Assembly: GCA_036346255.1 (NCBI GenBank)
Contig: JAYEVH010000315.1
Coordinates: 27,624-91,623, forward strand
Origin: Ampelocalamus luodianensis
Taxonomy: Eukaryota; Streptophyta; Magnoliopsida; Poales; Poaceae
Direction: 5' to 3'
DNA length: 64,000 bases
The notes beneath the pieces are model-generated. The model was not told the origin of the DNA and ran no database searches. It saw only the letters and a list, made by a program, of their open reading frames with translations. The translations under genes and the position numbers were made by a program. Shown piece by piece: positions 1 to 12,500 of the stretch; position 1 is the stretch's first letter; every line of letters begins with the position of its first letter.

Positions 1-640
1 GTCCCCGCCCGGCGATGAAGTGAAGAAGAAGGAGTTCCTTGCGCTCAAGCAGAGGCGCAGTGTCGCGTGGACTCGAGTACCTCCATGAGTTCAACCATTT
101 GGCGAGGTGCGCTCTGGCGAGGTGGGCCGATGAGGCCAGCGCAGGAGAAGTTCATGGAGGGTTTGTGCGAGGAGCTTGGGACAAGCTCTCTATCGTGGAC
201 TTCCCGACTTCCGGACCTTGGTGGACAAGGCCATCATCGCGAGCACAAGGCGAGAGTCTTTGGCAGAATCGCAAGCGCAAGTGGGAGGCCCGATGCGCCG
301 AGCCGACCTCGTTCGTCCCGTGTTGGACTGCACCGGTGGCCCGTCCTCGGGCTTCCCTACGCGAGGCCTTGGCACGGCTCCCGTCCTCCGCAGCCGTGAC
401 TCGATCACGTGCGCTGCGACCAGCCAGACGAGGTGTTCCCGCAACCCGCGGCCGGCGTCACCGCTTCTATCGCCACGACAAGGGCCACTACGCGAGTAGT
501 TGTCCTAAGAAAGCTCGAGCGGCCTCGTCCTAATGGAGGACGCGGGCAAGGAGTAGTCACCCACGACCGAAGACCCGGGCTTGGGGAGCGGCCGAGTCAA
601 TCACATCTCGGTGAGGAGGCTCGAGGCGCGACGTGGTGTT
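1..640 (+). pseudogene. gypsy gag remnant
   Basis: Scattered over three frames are typical chromovirus gag phrases: EFLALKQ at the very start, EYLHEFNHLAR near 70-110, EKFMEGLCEELG near 148-180, KLSIVDFP and TLVDKAII near 180-240, and a damaged zinc knuckle (YRHDKGHYASSC) near 460-505. In the knuckle the first two cysteines of the usual CX2CX4HX4C are replaced, apparently by substitutions. Frame changes show it cannot make a full capsid protein. Confidence 0.8.
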
Positions 641-642
641 AG

Positions 643-1010
643 ATGCGCTCCTTGTTAATTTGCAGACTGCTACGGTTTTATTTGACTCTGGGGCCTCGCA
701 TTCTTTTATTTCGAGGTCTTTTCTTCGTTGATTGTGGGCTTCTTTGTGTTCCTTTGGGATTCCACTGGCGATTCGCTCTCGGGTTGGAAATGAGAGCGAC
801 CAAGTATGCGGGATGTTCCTATCCACATCGAAGGAGTGGGGTTCTTGGCGAATCTTATCCTACTCGACTCGCGCGCTTGGATGTGATTCTTGGCATGGAT
901 TGGTTGTCCCAACACTTGGGGCAAATCGATTGTGCGGGAAGATTGTCTACCTCACGATCCTTGGTGAGCAGTTGGGTTTTCACCGCAGATTCGCGAGCCC
1001 CATCTTTATG
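643..1010 (+). pseudogene. gypsy aspartic protease remnant
   Basis: A retropepsin active site reads TVLFDSGASHSFI at about 671-710, with the catalytic Asp intact. The downstream chromovirus phrase LDVILGMDWL is at about 877-906. The two sit in different frames, so at least one indel separates them. The protease would normally be part of a Gag-Pol polyprotein. Confidence 0.8.
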
Positions 1011-1149
1011 TCCTTGAAGCGAAGCCAAAGATTGGAGAATTCACGCGCCCACGGTGTGTGACTTCGCGGATGTCTTTCACGAAGATTTGCGAGGATGCCT
1101 CGGTTGAGATCCAGAGTTTGTGGTCGAGTTTCTTTGCCATCGCCCCTAT

Positions 1150-2390
1150 TTCTAAGAGGCCATATCGCATGCCTCCTAATGAGTTGGAGGAGCTGAAGAA
1201 GCAACCTGGGTGAGCTGCAGGAGAAGGGTTTTATCCGTCCTAGCTCCTCTCCTTGGGGTTGTCCATTATCTTTGTGAAGAAGAAGGACAAGACCTTGCGC
1301 ATGTGTGTTGATTACCGTCAAGCAATGAGGTGACGGTAAAGAACAAGTATCCTTTGCCCCGTATTGATGATCTTTTCGATCAATTGACCGGAGCACGAGT
1401 CTTCTCCAAGATTGACTTGAGACTGGGCTATCATCAAGTCAGGATCAGGGCCGAGGATATTCCTAAGACGGCCTTTGCTACTCGTTATGGCCTTTACGAG
1501 TACACCGTCATGTCTTTTGGTTTGACTAATGCTCACGCTTTATTCATGAACCTAATGAACTCGTATTCATGGAGTATTTGGATAGGTTTGTGGTGGTATT
1601 CATCGATGATATCCTTATCTACTCCAAGAGTGAAGAAGAGCATCTTTGAGCATCTTGACTTGTGTTGGGCAAGGCTGCTTGAACACCATTTGTATGCCAA
1701 ATTCGGCAAGTGCGAGTTAGTTGAAGGAAGTGGCATTCTTGGGCCATGTTCTTTCGGTGGGAGGTGTGGTGTGGATCCTAGCAAGGTCGGTGATGTGCTA
1801 TCTTGGGTCGACCTAAGTCGGTCACCGATGTGCGAGTTTTCTTGGTTTGGTGGCTACTATCGCGCTTCATCGAGAATTTCTCCAAGATTGCCAAGCCTAT
1901 GGTAGACCGCTCAAGAAAGACAAGAAGTTTGAGTGGTCATTGCTTGTGATGTGAGTTTTGGGAGCTCAAGAAGCGGTTGACCTCAGCCCAGTGCTTGTTC
2001 TCACGATATTCACAAGAGCTTTGATATCTATTGTGATGCTTCTCGTCGAGGTCTTGGTTGTGTTCTTATGCGGGGAGGCAAGGTTGTGGCCTATGCATCG
2101 CGGCGATTGAGGCCTCACGAACTCAACTATCCTACTCATGACTTGGAGTTATTGCTTGTGGTCCATGCACTCAAGATTTGGCGGCATTATCGATTGGTAA
2201 CCGTTGTGAGGTGTATTCGACCACAAGAGCTTGAAGTACTTGTTCACCCGGCCAGATCCGAACCTCGGACAAAGAAGATGGTTGGAATTGATCAAGGACT
2301 ATGACATGGGTATTCATTACCATCAGGGCAAGGCCAATGTCGTTGCGGATGCACTCGATCGGAAGGTGTATTGCAACATGTTGATGCTCC
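1150..2390 (+). pseudogene. gypsy reverse transcriptase and RNase H remnant
   Basis: RT begins near 1185 (ELEELKK, then KGFIRPSSSPWG near 1230) and continues in another frame from 1330 with KNKYPLPRIDDLFDQL and IPKTAF. The catalytic motif FIDDILIYSK is at about 1596-1630 in yet another frame. RNase H follows with ASRRGLGCVLM near 2040 and GGKVVAYASRRLRPHE near 2074-2120, ending with GKANVVADAL near 2330-2356. At least four frame breaks disrupt what should be one ORF. The parallel ORF in the complete element at 39156-40364 shows the ancestral form. Confidence 0.88.
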
Positions 2391-2479
2391 AAGCGTGACC
2401 TACCCTCATTCGAGTTCCAACGCCTCAATTTGGGTTTGATCGAGCACGGTTCCCTTGTTTCATTGGTTGTGCAACCAAC

Positions 2480-3899
2480 CTTGGTGGACCAAATCAAGGC
2501 GGCAGTGAGCGGATGTTGGTGTGAGCCAAATCAGCGAGAACATCAAGGATGGGATAGCCAAGTGCTTTTCGGAGGGCGAGCATGGCGTTGTGTGGTTTAG
2601 GCGGCGTCTTGTGGTTCCTAAGGTCATGGAATGCGAATTTGATTCTCCGAAGCCCATGATTCTCCTTTGTCTATTCACCCGGGGCTACCAAGATGTATCG
2701 GGACCTTCGTCGAGAGATTGCAGTGGACCCGAATGAAGCGCGATTGCGGAGTTCGTTGCTTAGTGCGGCGTGTCTTTGTCGTGTGAAAGCCGAGCATCGG
2801 CGTCCGGCAGTCTTCTTGACCTTTGCCGGTGCGAATGGAAGTGGGATTCCGTTGGCATGGACTTCATCACCGGATTGCCCGCTCGTCCAAAGGAATGATG
2901 CCATTTGGGTGCGTGATCGACGGGTTGACTAAAGTGGCACATTTCCTTCCATTAAGACTTCGACCGTGTGGGGCCTTTGGCGAACTTTATGTCTCGAGTT
3001 GTGAGTCTTCACGGTGTACGAAAGGCGATTATTTACGATCGTGGTGCACTCTTCACCTGCGGTTTTGGCATAGTGCGCAGAGGCTATAGGACCCGCCTTC
3101 ATTTGATCTGACCTTTCATCCTCGGGTGATGGCGGTGGGCGAGTCAACCAAGTGTTGGAAGATATGCTCGTGCTTGTGTTCTCTCCTATGGGAAAAAGTG
3201 GGAGAAATGCCTACCATTTGCTTGAGTTCTCCTACAACAACGGCTTTGAGCCGGTCTTGGCATGGCACCATTTGAGCTTTGTATGGGAGGAGATCAGAAC
3301 CCCATTAGGCCCAGTCGAGGCGGTGGCGGCGATTTTGGCCCGATTCGATCAATGAGGCCGAAGTCAAGTTCGATTGATCGCGAGCATCTGCGCCGGCGAT
3401 CGGACAAAAGAGCTATGCGGATCGTCGTCGCCGTGAGTTGAGCTTTGAGCCCGCGACTTTGTGTATCTCAAAGTCTCACCCTTGAAGGAGCCATCGCGTT
3501 TTGGCATCAAGGGCAAGTTGGCTCCTCGATATGTTGGGCCTTATCGTATCGTCGAGAGAGTTGGAGCGATTGCATCTGATTGGGTTGCCGGTGCACTTGA
3601 GGGTGCATGATGTGTTCCATGTTTCACACACAGAAGAAGTGCCTCCGTGTCCCGTGAGGAAGCCCCATTGGAGGTTCTCGATGTGCGGAGGATTTGACCT
3701 ACCGCGAGCATCTGTTCGTATTCTTGAGAATCGAGCGGAGAACAAGGAACGCGTCATCAAGTTCCTTAAGGTTGAGTGGTCAAACCATTCTAAAGATGAG
3801 GCAACTTGGGAGCGAGAAGATCGTCTTCGTGCAGATTTTCCTTCTTTCTTCTCGAGTAGCGGAATCTCGGTCGAGATTCTTGTAAGGGGAGAGTTGTAA
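2480..3899 (+). pseudogene. gypsy integrase plus C-terminal chromodomain remnant
   Basis: The integrase core is seen as GMDFITGLP near 2853-2879 and YDRGALF near 3027-3047, carrying two of the D,D,E residues, in different frames. A CHDII-type chromodomain is well preserved at about 3735-3860 (RVIKFLKVEWSNHSKDEATW, then EREDRLRADFPSFF). Chromodomains direct chromovirus integration to particular chromatin. The ORF from 3501 stops at 3897-3899, overlapping the LTR start by a few bases, which is common at gypsy pol ends. Confidence 0.88.
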
Positions 3900-6800
3900 C
3901 ATCCCAATTTTGGGCTTGTGTTTCAAGTGTAAGAAAATGAGTAGAAATTAAAACTTTTTCTTACATCATGTATTTCCCTTGCGTACTGAACAAGTATTGT
4001 ACCAAAGGTTATGGAAATGCAAAGTCACAAGTCTTTTGATACAAATCCTGTTCCTTCAAAAACATTCTTGTCAAATGTTTTGATCATCCTCTGGAAATAT
4101 TTTTCCTAAGTTCTTGGGATGATATGTGACCCCTCTGAAAAATTTCACAATTTTTAGAAATTGTTTGAATATTTTTAGAAGCGATCAAACTGTTTGACTC
4201 TCGGTCAAACATTAAAACAGAGCCTTGCAGAATTTTTGGAGATTTATTCGCAGCATAAAACTCTCTGAAAATTTTGCACAAGGTCAATGTCTCAGTCAGC
4301 AAGCTCTGTAAAAATTTCAGAATTTTTGGAGTTATTTTGCTACCCCAAATAAATCCTCAAAAGTCTCAACTTAATTAAAACCTAAAAGCCAAATTCACTA
4401 TTCATTGGGTTGAGTCGGGCTCAGTCCGAGCCACTTGACTTGGTTGAACCACCTAAGCGCACCGAGCGCGTTTTAAAGCGCGCGCGATATCGGCCGTTGG
4501 ATTCAAATCGCGCGGCCCATGTTCGTGTAAGCATTCGGACCCTCGGTTGCATTGGTCAATAGGGACCGTTGGATTTCAATCAGCCGTCCAATTCGTAGGC
4601 AATCGGATTTGTCCGGCGAACTTCGCTAAATCGTGACCGTCCATTTTAATCCGACGGCGTGGTTTGTCTCTCTCGTTCTTCTTCCTCCTCGGCTTCTCCG
4701 TGCGTGCGCGACAATGGCGGCGAGAGAGGCGCAGTCGGCGTTGATGTGTCACCTCCACGTTGCTTTTGTCAACGTCTCTCTGCAATGCATTTAATGCGCA
4801 CAGGCTTTCTCCTCCATTGTCACCATGCTCACTTGCTCCCATCATTTCGTGGTCTACAACCGGAGCATGAACCGAGCTCACCATGGGCTCATGTCCTTGA
4901 TCGAAACCCTAATCCTTCCCCTATATAATTGTCCCTCTAGGTCCTCCTGGTGTTCCTTTGCACCACACTTTGCTCTTCTCCGTGTTTGAGCTCAAAATCA
5001 TCTCAAACCTTTAATCCACCATTGTTGGCCGTAGAGCTCCAATGGCAGCCTTGGTGTCCAGTGGTTCATCTTCAACATTTCTTGCACCCTTTTGAACTCC
5101 TCAACCTCCTTTATATTTCCCCTAACTTGGTTTTGGGTTGCATTCACAGGAATCACTCAATTTTAAGTTTGGAGATTTTCGGTTGATTTCACCCCCTTTC
5201 TTCTCCAGCTCCGGTAAGTGGTTCTTTTTGCAATTATTTGCTTTTGGAGCCTCTTTGAGCTATAATGAAGCTGTGGCGATGATTTGGTTCCACTCATTTT
5301 GCTCAGAACCTCACCTTCCACTTCATCTTCTTCGGCTCCGGTGGACTTCATCGTGTTCAAGTCTTCCCCGGCCATCTTTGGAGCTCCTCTCGGTTAAGGT
5401 AGCTCCTATATAGTCCCTAGAAGTCATGGCACTCGCTTCCTTGGACTGCAGCGGAGCATTTTGCTATTTTCGTGTTTTGCCGTGTCGGCCTTCATCTTTG
5501 TTTTCCGGCTCGCGGCGTTCGAACCTCCGCGTGGCGAGGTCACCACGTTGGGTCCGCAACACTATTGCGAACCCATTTTGATAGTTTGTGGCGCGCGCGC
5601 ATGGAGATCGCCGGCGACGGTACCGGCAAAGCCACTCGGGTTTTGTCGGTGAGAAGCTCCGTTTTCGTCGGATCATTAGGACACATTAATTACCAATCAT
5701 TAGCTGTTAATTGTGTCTTAATCATTATTATTGAGCCAGCGACCGGTGGGCCCAATCTCCTTAAATCAATCTGTTTCACTCGCCTTTGTTCAGACATCAT
5801 TAATGCCTAATCATTGCTTAATTAAGTGAGTCGGCATTTAATCATTGTCGGAATTAACCTGCAGTCATTGACTTGTGGGCAGGGTTTAAAATCAAATCTC
5901 GTGATCATTAGAATCTATTTAATGTCAATCATTAGAATCACTAATTCGGTCTTAACATAGCCTGTAGTCGGCGACTTGTGGGCCCGATGCCGCATCGTCT
6001 TGGCGTGGGTTAAATCGTTGCGATCGTGACTCGTGATCAGCGACATGCGTCCAGCTCGTCGATACCTCTTTTGAACTTCGATCTATAGCCGCGTCCATTT
6101 TGTGATCTGCGGCCCGGATCTTGCATGCATTCGGACCATCCGGTTCCCCTCGCATACTGGGCGTCGATCTTGCGATCAATGGTGAGATCGTGTGTGCAAT
6201 CGGACAATCCGGTTGTTAGTGCGTTACGGGCGTCCATCCGCCGATCTGCGGCTGGGATTGGCCCAAGCAACCGCACCGTCGGTTGCATACACTCGTGTGG
6301 CCGTTGGATCTTGATCCAGCGGTGGGTTTCAATTGGGTTTGCGGCGCGCTTTATTTTCGTAGCGTAAGCGTAGGATGTTAGATCAAGGGTTGTGAGGTTG
6401 TCCACGTCATTTCCTTTTTATTGGATTGTTACGTATTTGGTAAGCAATTGTTTATCAGCGAAAATGATATAAAAACTTTAGAAACTCATAACTAATTCAT
6501 TTTAACGCTTTTTAGTTAATTCCAAGCGTAATAAATTATGTTATCACTTTAGCTCATTATAAAAATGGATTTAAGCATGTTCGATGAGAAAATTGTATAA
6601 CTAGGAATAACTTGGTTTCGTCATTTGAATATTCGGAAAATGGATAAAGCGTTAGAAAATGCATATCTTGCTCTGTGTATGTCCAAAATGAATGATTCCA
6701 ACTTTGATAAATTTGTTATCAACCCAATGTTAATGTAAAAATGATGGTAAGTCCAAGATTGTAGCGAGGAACCTTGATTAATGATTTAGTACCTATTTTG

Positions 6801-8895
6801 ACATTTAGAAAACTACGGAAGGCTTATAAAATGCACAAGTAATTCTCTGAATCTGCGAAATATATATGATAAATTCTAGAAAACCCTCTGTTGGTATACT
6901 CCTCTGTAAAATTAGTTTTGGACATATTTATGTTCTGGAAAGTGCATTATGCTAATTTTGCATCTTAGAAAAATCATAACTAAATCACTTTAACTCAAGT
7001 GACCTGAAATTTTATATGGGTTACCTCTATACAGTAGGTAGCTACCATAAAAATTTCAGCTTCAAAATCTTTCTAGAAAATATTTTTGCTCTGATGCTAA
7101 TTATGGTAGAAAATGGGTTTTAGGTAATATCTTTTGCACCACAAATCCAAATTAGGTTTTCAGTTCCTATGTCTAGGTATATTCGTATTTCACCTTGTGT
7201 ATAAGTTTACGTCGCATTTGGATAATTTTGCTTGCTCTTTGGTTTAAGTGTTGCTAGTCTTATTGGTTGTTCTTGGTTCTTTTGCCTCTCGCTTAGGGTT
7301 CGACATTTGCGGTAACCCGAGAACGATCCTCATAACAAATTGAACAACGACAAGAAGGCAAGCGATTTGATCATGTTAATCCCAGTATTTTAAGTATTTA
7401 TGTTGATTACAAATTCTATGTATGCATTGCTACTTTGTTTTAATAGTTGGCCTAGTAGATGCATTTCCTTAGCAAATGATTATCCTCTACTACCATGAGC
7501 CTAGGTTACTTCTTTCGTGATTGAGAGTTCGTGGAGGGCTCTTGTCACTTAGTAGTTGCGAATTAATTGCTTAGCCATGCTTAGCTTCGGTAGAAATGGC
7601 GGTTATCGACTTGTCGATAACCTTGATCACTAAACTTATTATGTATTATGATTTCCATCTTGTGCCATGTCTACTTATGAAAACTAAAGCTGAAAACAAA
7701 ATGATTTAGACTTGGGCACAATGGTATGATGGTGTGATTTTCGTGTGGCTGGAATGGTGCTGAGTCAACAAGGACCGAACATCTTGTTACACTAAACCAA
7801 GCATTTTAGCGTGCTAACCACACTAGAGGGTATGGGACCTCTCTTGACTTAGTACTTTGGCGTGTATTGGCTCGGGTCGCGGGAGGTCGCGGGAGGGATG
7901 GTGTTGGGAGCATTGTAGTGACCGAAAGACTTCACGGGATGGGATTTGTTGTCTTTCGCTTGCAATGTAGCGTATGGTGTTTCTACCCATACGAGCGGCT
8001 CGTAGTTAATACACAATATTGGGCGTCTCGTAGGACTTAGCCAGTGTAGGCATACCTACGGAAGTGTGCTTTTGGCTTAAAGGCGATCAAGTGTGGGTAC
8101 ATTGGTACACCCTGCGAGGTTAAAACTATTCGAATAGCCTCGTCTAGGTTATGGACACGCTTGGGAAGTCTTTCAAGAGTTAGACTACAACCTTTTAAAT
8201 TAAAACTTGATGGGTAGTGCGAATCGGGATTAGGTGCTATGTTGTGGTGGCTTGGGATAGTCACTTCGGTGGTTACTTGTATGTATCGTACTTCTTGTTA
8301 CTTTGATAACAAAACAGATTTGCAAACTTGCTTTTAAAATGTATTACCTTATTGCAAATAAAGTTGGCTTCATGCAAAAAGAGACATACAACCTCCACCT
8401 AAATGAGCTTGCATGTAGTTTATGAATAGGTGCGCTATTCCACACGTCGATCTTGCGGGTACAAAGACAATCTTTGTACTCGGTTGCTATGCTTAATTGT
8501 TTTGTTGCAGAGGAAGAAGGTGAGCAGGGGCCTCACTTTTGTGAGTGTGTTGTGGTAGCTTATGGGCGACTAGCTTGGCGGCCCGGTCGGTTGCCTTGTG
8601 GGTGTGTGGCTAGCAGGTCGACTTTTGTTCTAGCCATCTTATGGCGCTTTTGCTCATTGTCATTCTTGTATATTGATCTATTTGGCGGTCGGCTCTCTTT
8701 TGTAATAACTTTACTTTATGTCATTGTTGAACTTAGTGATATATGTTGTATGGAAATGATGTGTAATTTTGTGATGATGTGCATATGTTGCAATTCTGGG
8801 AAACATATGTCCATCGAGGCTTAGAATGTTTAATTAGTAATGCTAGAACCATTTGGAGGTTAAGTGTTACTAGTTAAATATTCCGGGTCCTCACA
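3895..8895 (+). repeat. 3' LTR of gypsy element, about 5.0 kb
   Basis: The LTR starts TGTAACATCCCAA directly after a purine run (GTAAGGGGAGAGT) that serves as polypurine tract, and most likely ends ...CCGGGTCCTCACA, giving TG...CA termini. Two further copies of the same family start at 48929 and 61377 with the same first bases, confirming the 5' boundary. The 3' boundary rests on the TG/CA rule only, because no downstream copy is complete. It holds no meaningful ORF. It carries a TATA-like box about 1 kb in, irregular 70-bp repeats around 6030-6330, and AT-rich sequence from 6400 to 7200. Confidence 0.82.
4919..4928 (+). promoter_or_regulatory. TATA-like box of the 5-kb LTR
   Basis: CCCTATATAA lies about 1025 bases into the LTR. 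The related LTR at 48929 has GGCTATAAAAGCC at the matching place (about 50998-51010 once its 888-bp insertion is discounted). Agreement in position between diverged copies supports this as the U3/R promoter. Transcription would start about 25-30 bases downstream, leaving an R-U5 of about 4 kb. Confidence 0.5.
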
Positions 8896-9585
8896 TTATA
8901 TACATGCGTGAGAGTTGAGGTCTTGGTACGTGTGTTGGCTATATAAATCCATGGAGTGCGCCCAATGTAAAGGCATAGTTAAATTATGAGTTGAAAACAC
9001 GTATATTTCAATCGTGTGTCGTTAGTGTGAATTCCTAGTTACCAGTCAAAAGTTTCCAGTCTAGAGCATGTGAGAGTCGGTGCAGATCAAGGGTGTTCTA
9101 TTCTTGAGACTGTCCTTGAAATCTATACTATTCAATCTTCTAATTTGTGATCAATCATTGTCCACTGTTTGTGAGGCCACAGATGATCTCTTCTACTTTA
9201 GTTCTTGTTGATCTAGTACGATTCAACCACATTATCAAGTTCATTACTATGTTATGAATGTCGTGTAACTACATAAAAGACATAATGTTACTACACCATC
9301 GCCGGCGTGTTACTGCACGAAAGACATTGTGTTACTACACGACTGCAATAGTGTTATTGCACTTGCCGATGTTTCACCGTGAAATATAAGGCAATCTATA
9401 GGATTTAATCTCATCTCGAAGTTCGATCCGCATCAGCTCGTATCAGAACTTCAACAGGAGATTCAATCCGCATCAATTCCTCTCTGATTAGTTACTGCAA
9501 GGCTACCTGCTTCTCAAGTCTCAACTCAGTTGCTGTGAGAAAGCTCAGCTACCTCCAGGTGCTTCATCTCCAACACACACCGATC
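8896..9585. other. spacer between LTR and VAP27 stop; probable VAP27 3' UTR (minus strand)
   Basis: No coding signal. The part next to the stop codon at 9586 is the expected position of the minus-strand 3' UTR. No clear polyadenylation hexamer could be singled out. The segment contains a 22-bp tandem repeat at 9265-9374. The gypsy LTR therefore ends only about 0.7 kb beyond the host stop codon. Confidence 0.5.
9265..9374. repeat. 22-bp tandem repeat, five units
   Basis: Units start at 9265, 9287, 9309, 9331 and 9353, exactly 22 bases apart. Each opens with TGTWAYTRCA-like sequence (TGTAACTACA, TGTTACTACA, TGTTACTGCA, TGTTACTACA, TGTTATTGCA). The second halves vary more (AAAAGACATAA, GAAAGACATTG, CGACTGCAATAG). 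Confidence 0.75.
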
Positions 9586-12500
9586 TCATAGGTGCAACAG
9601 GTAACCGAGTGACACGCCGACACCCGCCATGTAGATGACGAACAGCAACGGGAAACCGGCTTTACTCCGTGAATTGCCCTTCCTTTTCAAGAAAACCTAC
9701 TCGAGAGACGCAAACCATGAGTTAGAAAACAAGATAACACGAGATAATGATATGTTCAAGAACAGATAAACCTGTACGTTGTTTTAATAACTTATGGCAC
9801 TGCATCTACTCTCGACTGCATATTTTTCTTGTAGCATACTCGTAGCTGAACAATAGAGAAGTTGTTGCGGATTGGAAGGCAAACGCATAAACACAAATTG
9901 GGTATGGATATGCAAGCTGAAAAGACCCAAAATTACCAAATTTGGAATTCTCCTAAAAAAAACCGCCTTCCTCTTTTGGTGAAACGTTTTCCCAGCCGAG
10001 AGGCGTTTTCCTCGCCGTCGCTTTCTCCTTTCGTCCCGGTCTCCTCGCGTCACACTGCCGGTCGCCGCGCTCCACCGCCGTTCACTCTCGTGCCGCCCTC
10101 ACTCCATGCCAAATCTCACCAGTACACTGCCACCTTGTCAGCCACCACCTGCTCCGTATTCCGCCCACGCTAGCGCCGCTTCACCTCGCGCCTTCGCACG
10201 CGACAGGTGCTCAACGCATCGTCCCCGTCGTTGTCAGTCCGAGCCGATAATGTTTACTCTCAAACTTTTTGTTTATACAATAGTGATATTCTTTGTTTCC
10301 CTCTTTATCTTTGGATTCTTATCTAATGACCCATGACGTAATCCTGGGCGTGAGGAGTAAAAATTCAATTTTTTTTGGAATTTTTTCTTACAAATTGGAT
10401 TTGTTTCGTACATAGCTCCACCTCTCCTGCGACGCCACCCCGCCGCCAGCTTCCCCCTTCCCCGACGCTAAGTGCGCGCAGCCGTCCACACGCGCTCCGC
10501 TCGGACACTGCCGCCACCGCCATTGCTGGCTATAAAAGCCCACTACCACCACACTGTTAGAGATATATGTCTATTGTATTATTCCCCATTGTTATGAGGG
10601 GTTATTTGTACATTCACCACCTGTACTCTGTGTATATATACTGGCCCATTGGCCCCCTAAGAATACAAGTTGCTATTCCTAACATGGTATCAGAGCCAAT
10701 TAGGTTTTCCTCACCTGGACGCGCAACTCGTCCTCCTGTCCTGGCAGTGCCGCTTCCTCGCCCTTCCGCTCCACACTGTCATCTCCGGCGCGCGAAGTCG
10801 CGGATCCAGCTCCGCGCGCGAGGTCTCCTTTGGCTGCATCTTAGTAAATCGCCGGGCCTCGAGCCGTCTCGCGCCCATCACCGATTGCTTGGCGCCGCGC
10901 GGATCGTCTTGCCTCGCGACGAGGCAATCTACTAGGTCGCTCTTCGCCGTATTCGGCCGCCGCTCCGGATCCACCGCGCCTCCACGCGCGACGCTAGATC
11001 CACCGCCGCCGCCTCGCTCTTGCCGCGTCGCTACCGACGCTCGCCACCCGCACCGCTTCGCGCTCGGCGACCACGTCGCGGCTCCGGCTGCGCGGACCCG
11101 ACGCCGTGGACCGCGCGCCGCCACCCACAACGAGCGCTCGCTCGCCGCCTGCCGGGAACCTAGTTCCAGCGCGCGTCGCGAGTTCGCGTTGCATCGTGGG
11201 CAAGGCCTTTAGCCGCTTTAACCGCTCGGAAAAAAGGAAAAAGCGTCGTTAACCGCCGCGCCGTCCGGCCGTTAGACTTTCGTTGAACCGTTGTCTTGTT
11301 GCCGCGGCGATCGGCGCCGCCTACCAATGGGCATTGTTTCTCTCCTCATTTGCTAGGTGATCTTCGATGGTGTTAACTACACCGACTTTGTGTCTCATGC
11401 GCATCCACATGCGTGGTCTTCGTCTCTGGGGCCCTCTGGCGATGTCATCCGCCCGCTTGCCCTATTCCTCCGCGGAGCCTACACTGTTGCGCCCGCGGCG
11501 GTGACAAGGTGCGGTTGAAAGGGCGCCTTGCCGATGATGGGTGCCTCGCCTACCGGGAGGCTTTGGATTCCTGAGGATCGACTAACGCCTACACTCGGTG
11601 GTACGATGATGATGCTCGCGTCGCTGCTTTGTATTCATCGCCGATATCGATCTCGATTTTCTTAGGTTGTAGGACTCCTTGGCTTTCGGATGTGGACTCA
11701 TCTTAAATCGGCCTTCGAGCCCTCCGTGATGCTTTGTACTGTCGTGGTTCGCCAGAGCACTCTCTTCAGCGGCGATGCTCATCGTTGGCGCTTTTACGCT
11801 CAAAGCTCTGCATGCGCGCTAGTTGGACTCTCTTCGCGACTGCTGGGTTGTCGCTCCTGTCCGTGTTGCTCGGCTATACGTCTTGACACAGGTTCGTGGT
11901 CTATGAGTTCCTTACTGCCGCCGCCCCGAGTTCGAGCGGCGGCGTGCCTAGCTCCTTGCACGCCACCTCGTGTTACTCTCTGGAGGCTCTTGCAGATACG
12001 CGCGGAGAGACTCGCTGAGTGGTCTTGCCACCGATACCACTCCCCTACGTGCTCGCCGCTCGCCACTTGCTACACAAGCGGCTCCACGTTTGACCGCGCC
12101 TCCTCCGAGTTGCCACGGTGGTGGTGGCCGCCTCCATCCGGCGGTGGTCGTCCTCAGCTGCTCCTCTTGCAACAAGGTCGGCCACATTGAGTCCTGTGCT
12201 ATAAGAAGCGGCGGCATCTTTCACGTCGTTCTTCTACTAGCGCTTGCCGGTCTTCTACATCGGCGCTGATCGACTCCTTGCAGATTTCTCTCATCGAGCG
12301 AGAGATAGCGGACTTGACGCCGCTTGCGGTTCGCGGTTCGCTCTCGACTCTTGGGCCTGAGAAACCACCTCCTACACAGTCAGGTATCTCTCCATGGATT
12401 CTTTATTCTGGAGCATCTTTTCACATGACTCCTGATTCTTTCACTCTGTCTTCCATTACAACTCTTGATTCTCCTATCAGTGTTCTTACTACTGATGGTA

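Larger units (their letters stand above)
1..8895 (+). mobile_element. Ty3/gypsy chromovirus (Tekay/Del-like), 5' end outside window
   Basis: The order gag, protease, reverse transcriptase, RNase H, integrase, chromodomain, 3' LTR is read on the plus strand, which defines Ty3/gypsy. The C-terminal chromodomain places it among chromoviruses, and the long LTR suggests Tekay/Del. The 5' LTR and start of gag lie before base 1. Every domain is recognisable, but the reading frame shifts repeatedly (for example RT is open from 1330 but jumps frame near 1560), so the element is dead or the assembly carries indels. The integrase-chromodomain ORF ends with a TAA at 3897-3899 that lies inside the first bases of the LTR. 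Lineage is inferred from motif and architecture, not from a tree. Confidence 0.92.

Noticed and set aside
9265..9374. Possible CRISPR-like array
   Set aside because: 22-bp units are contiguous with no spacers, and the context is a plant genome.
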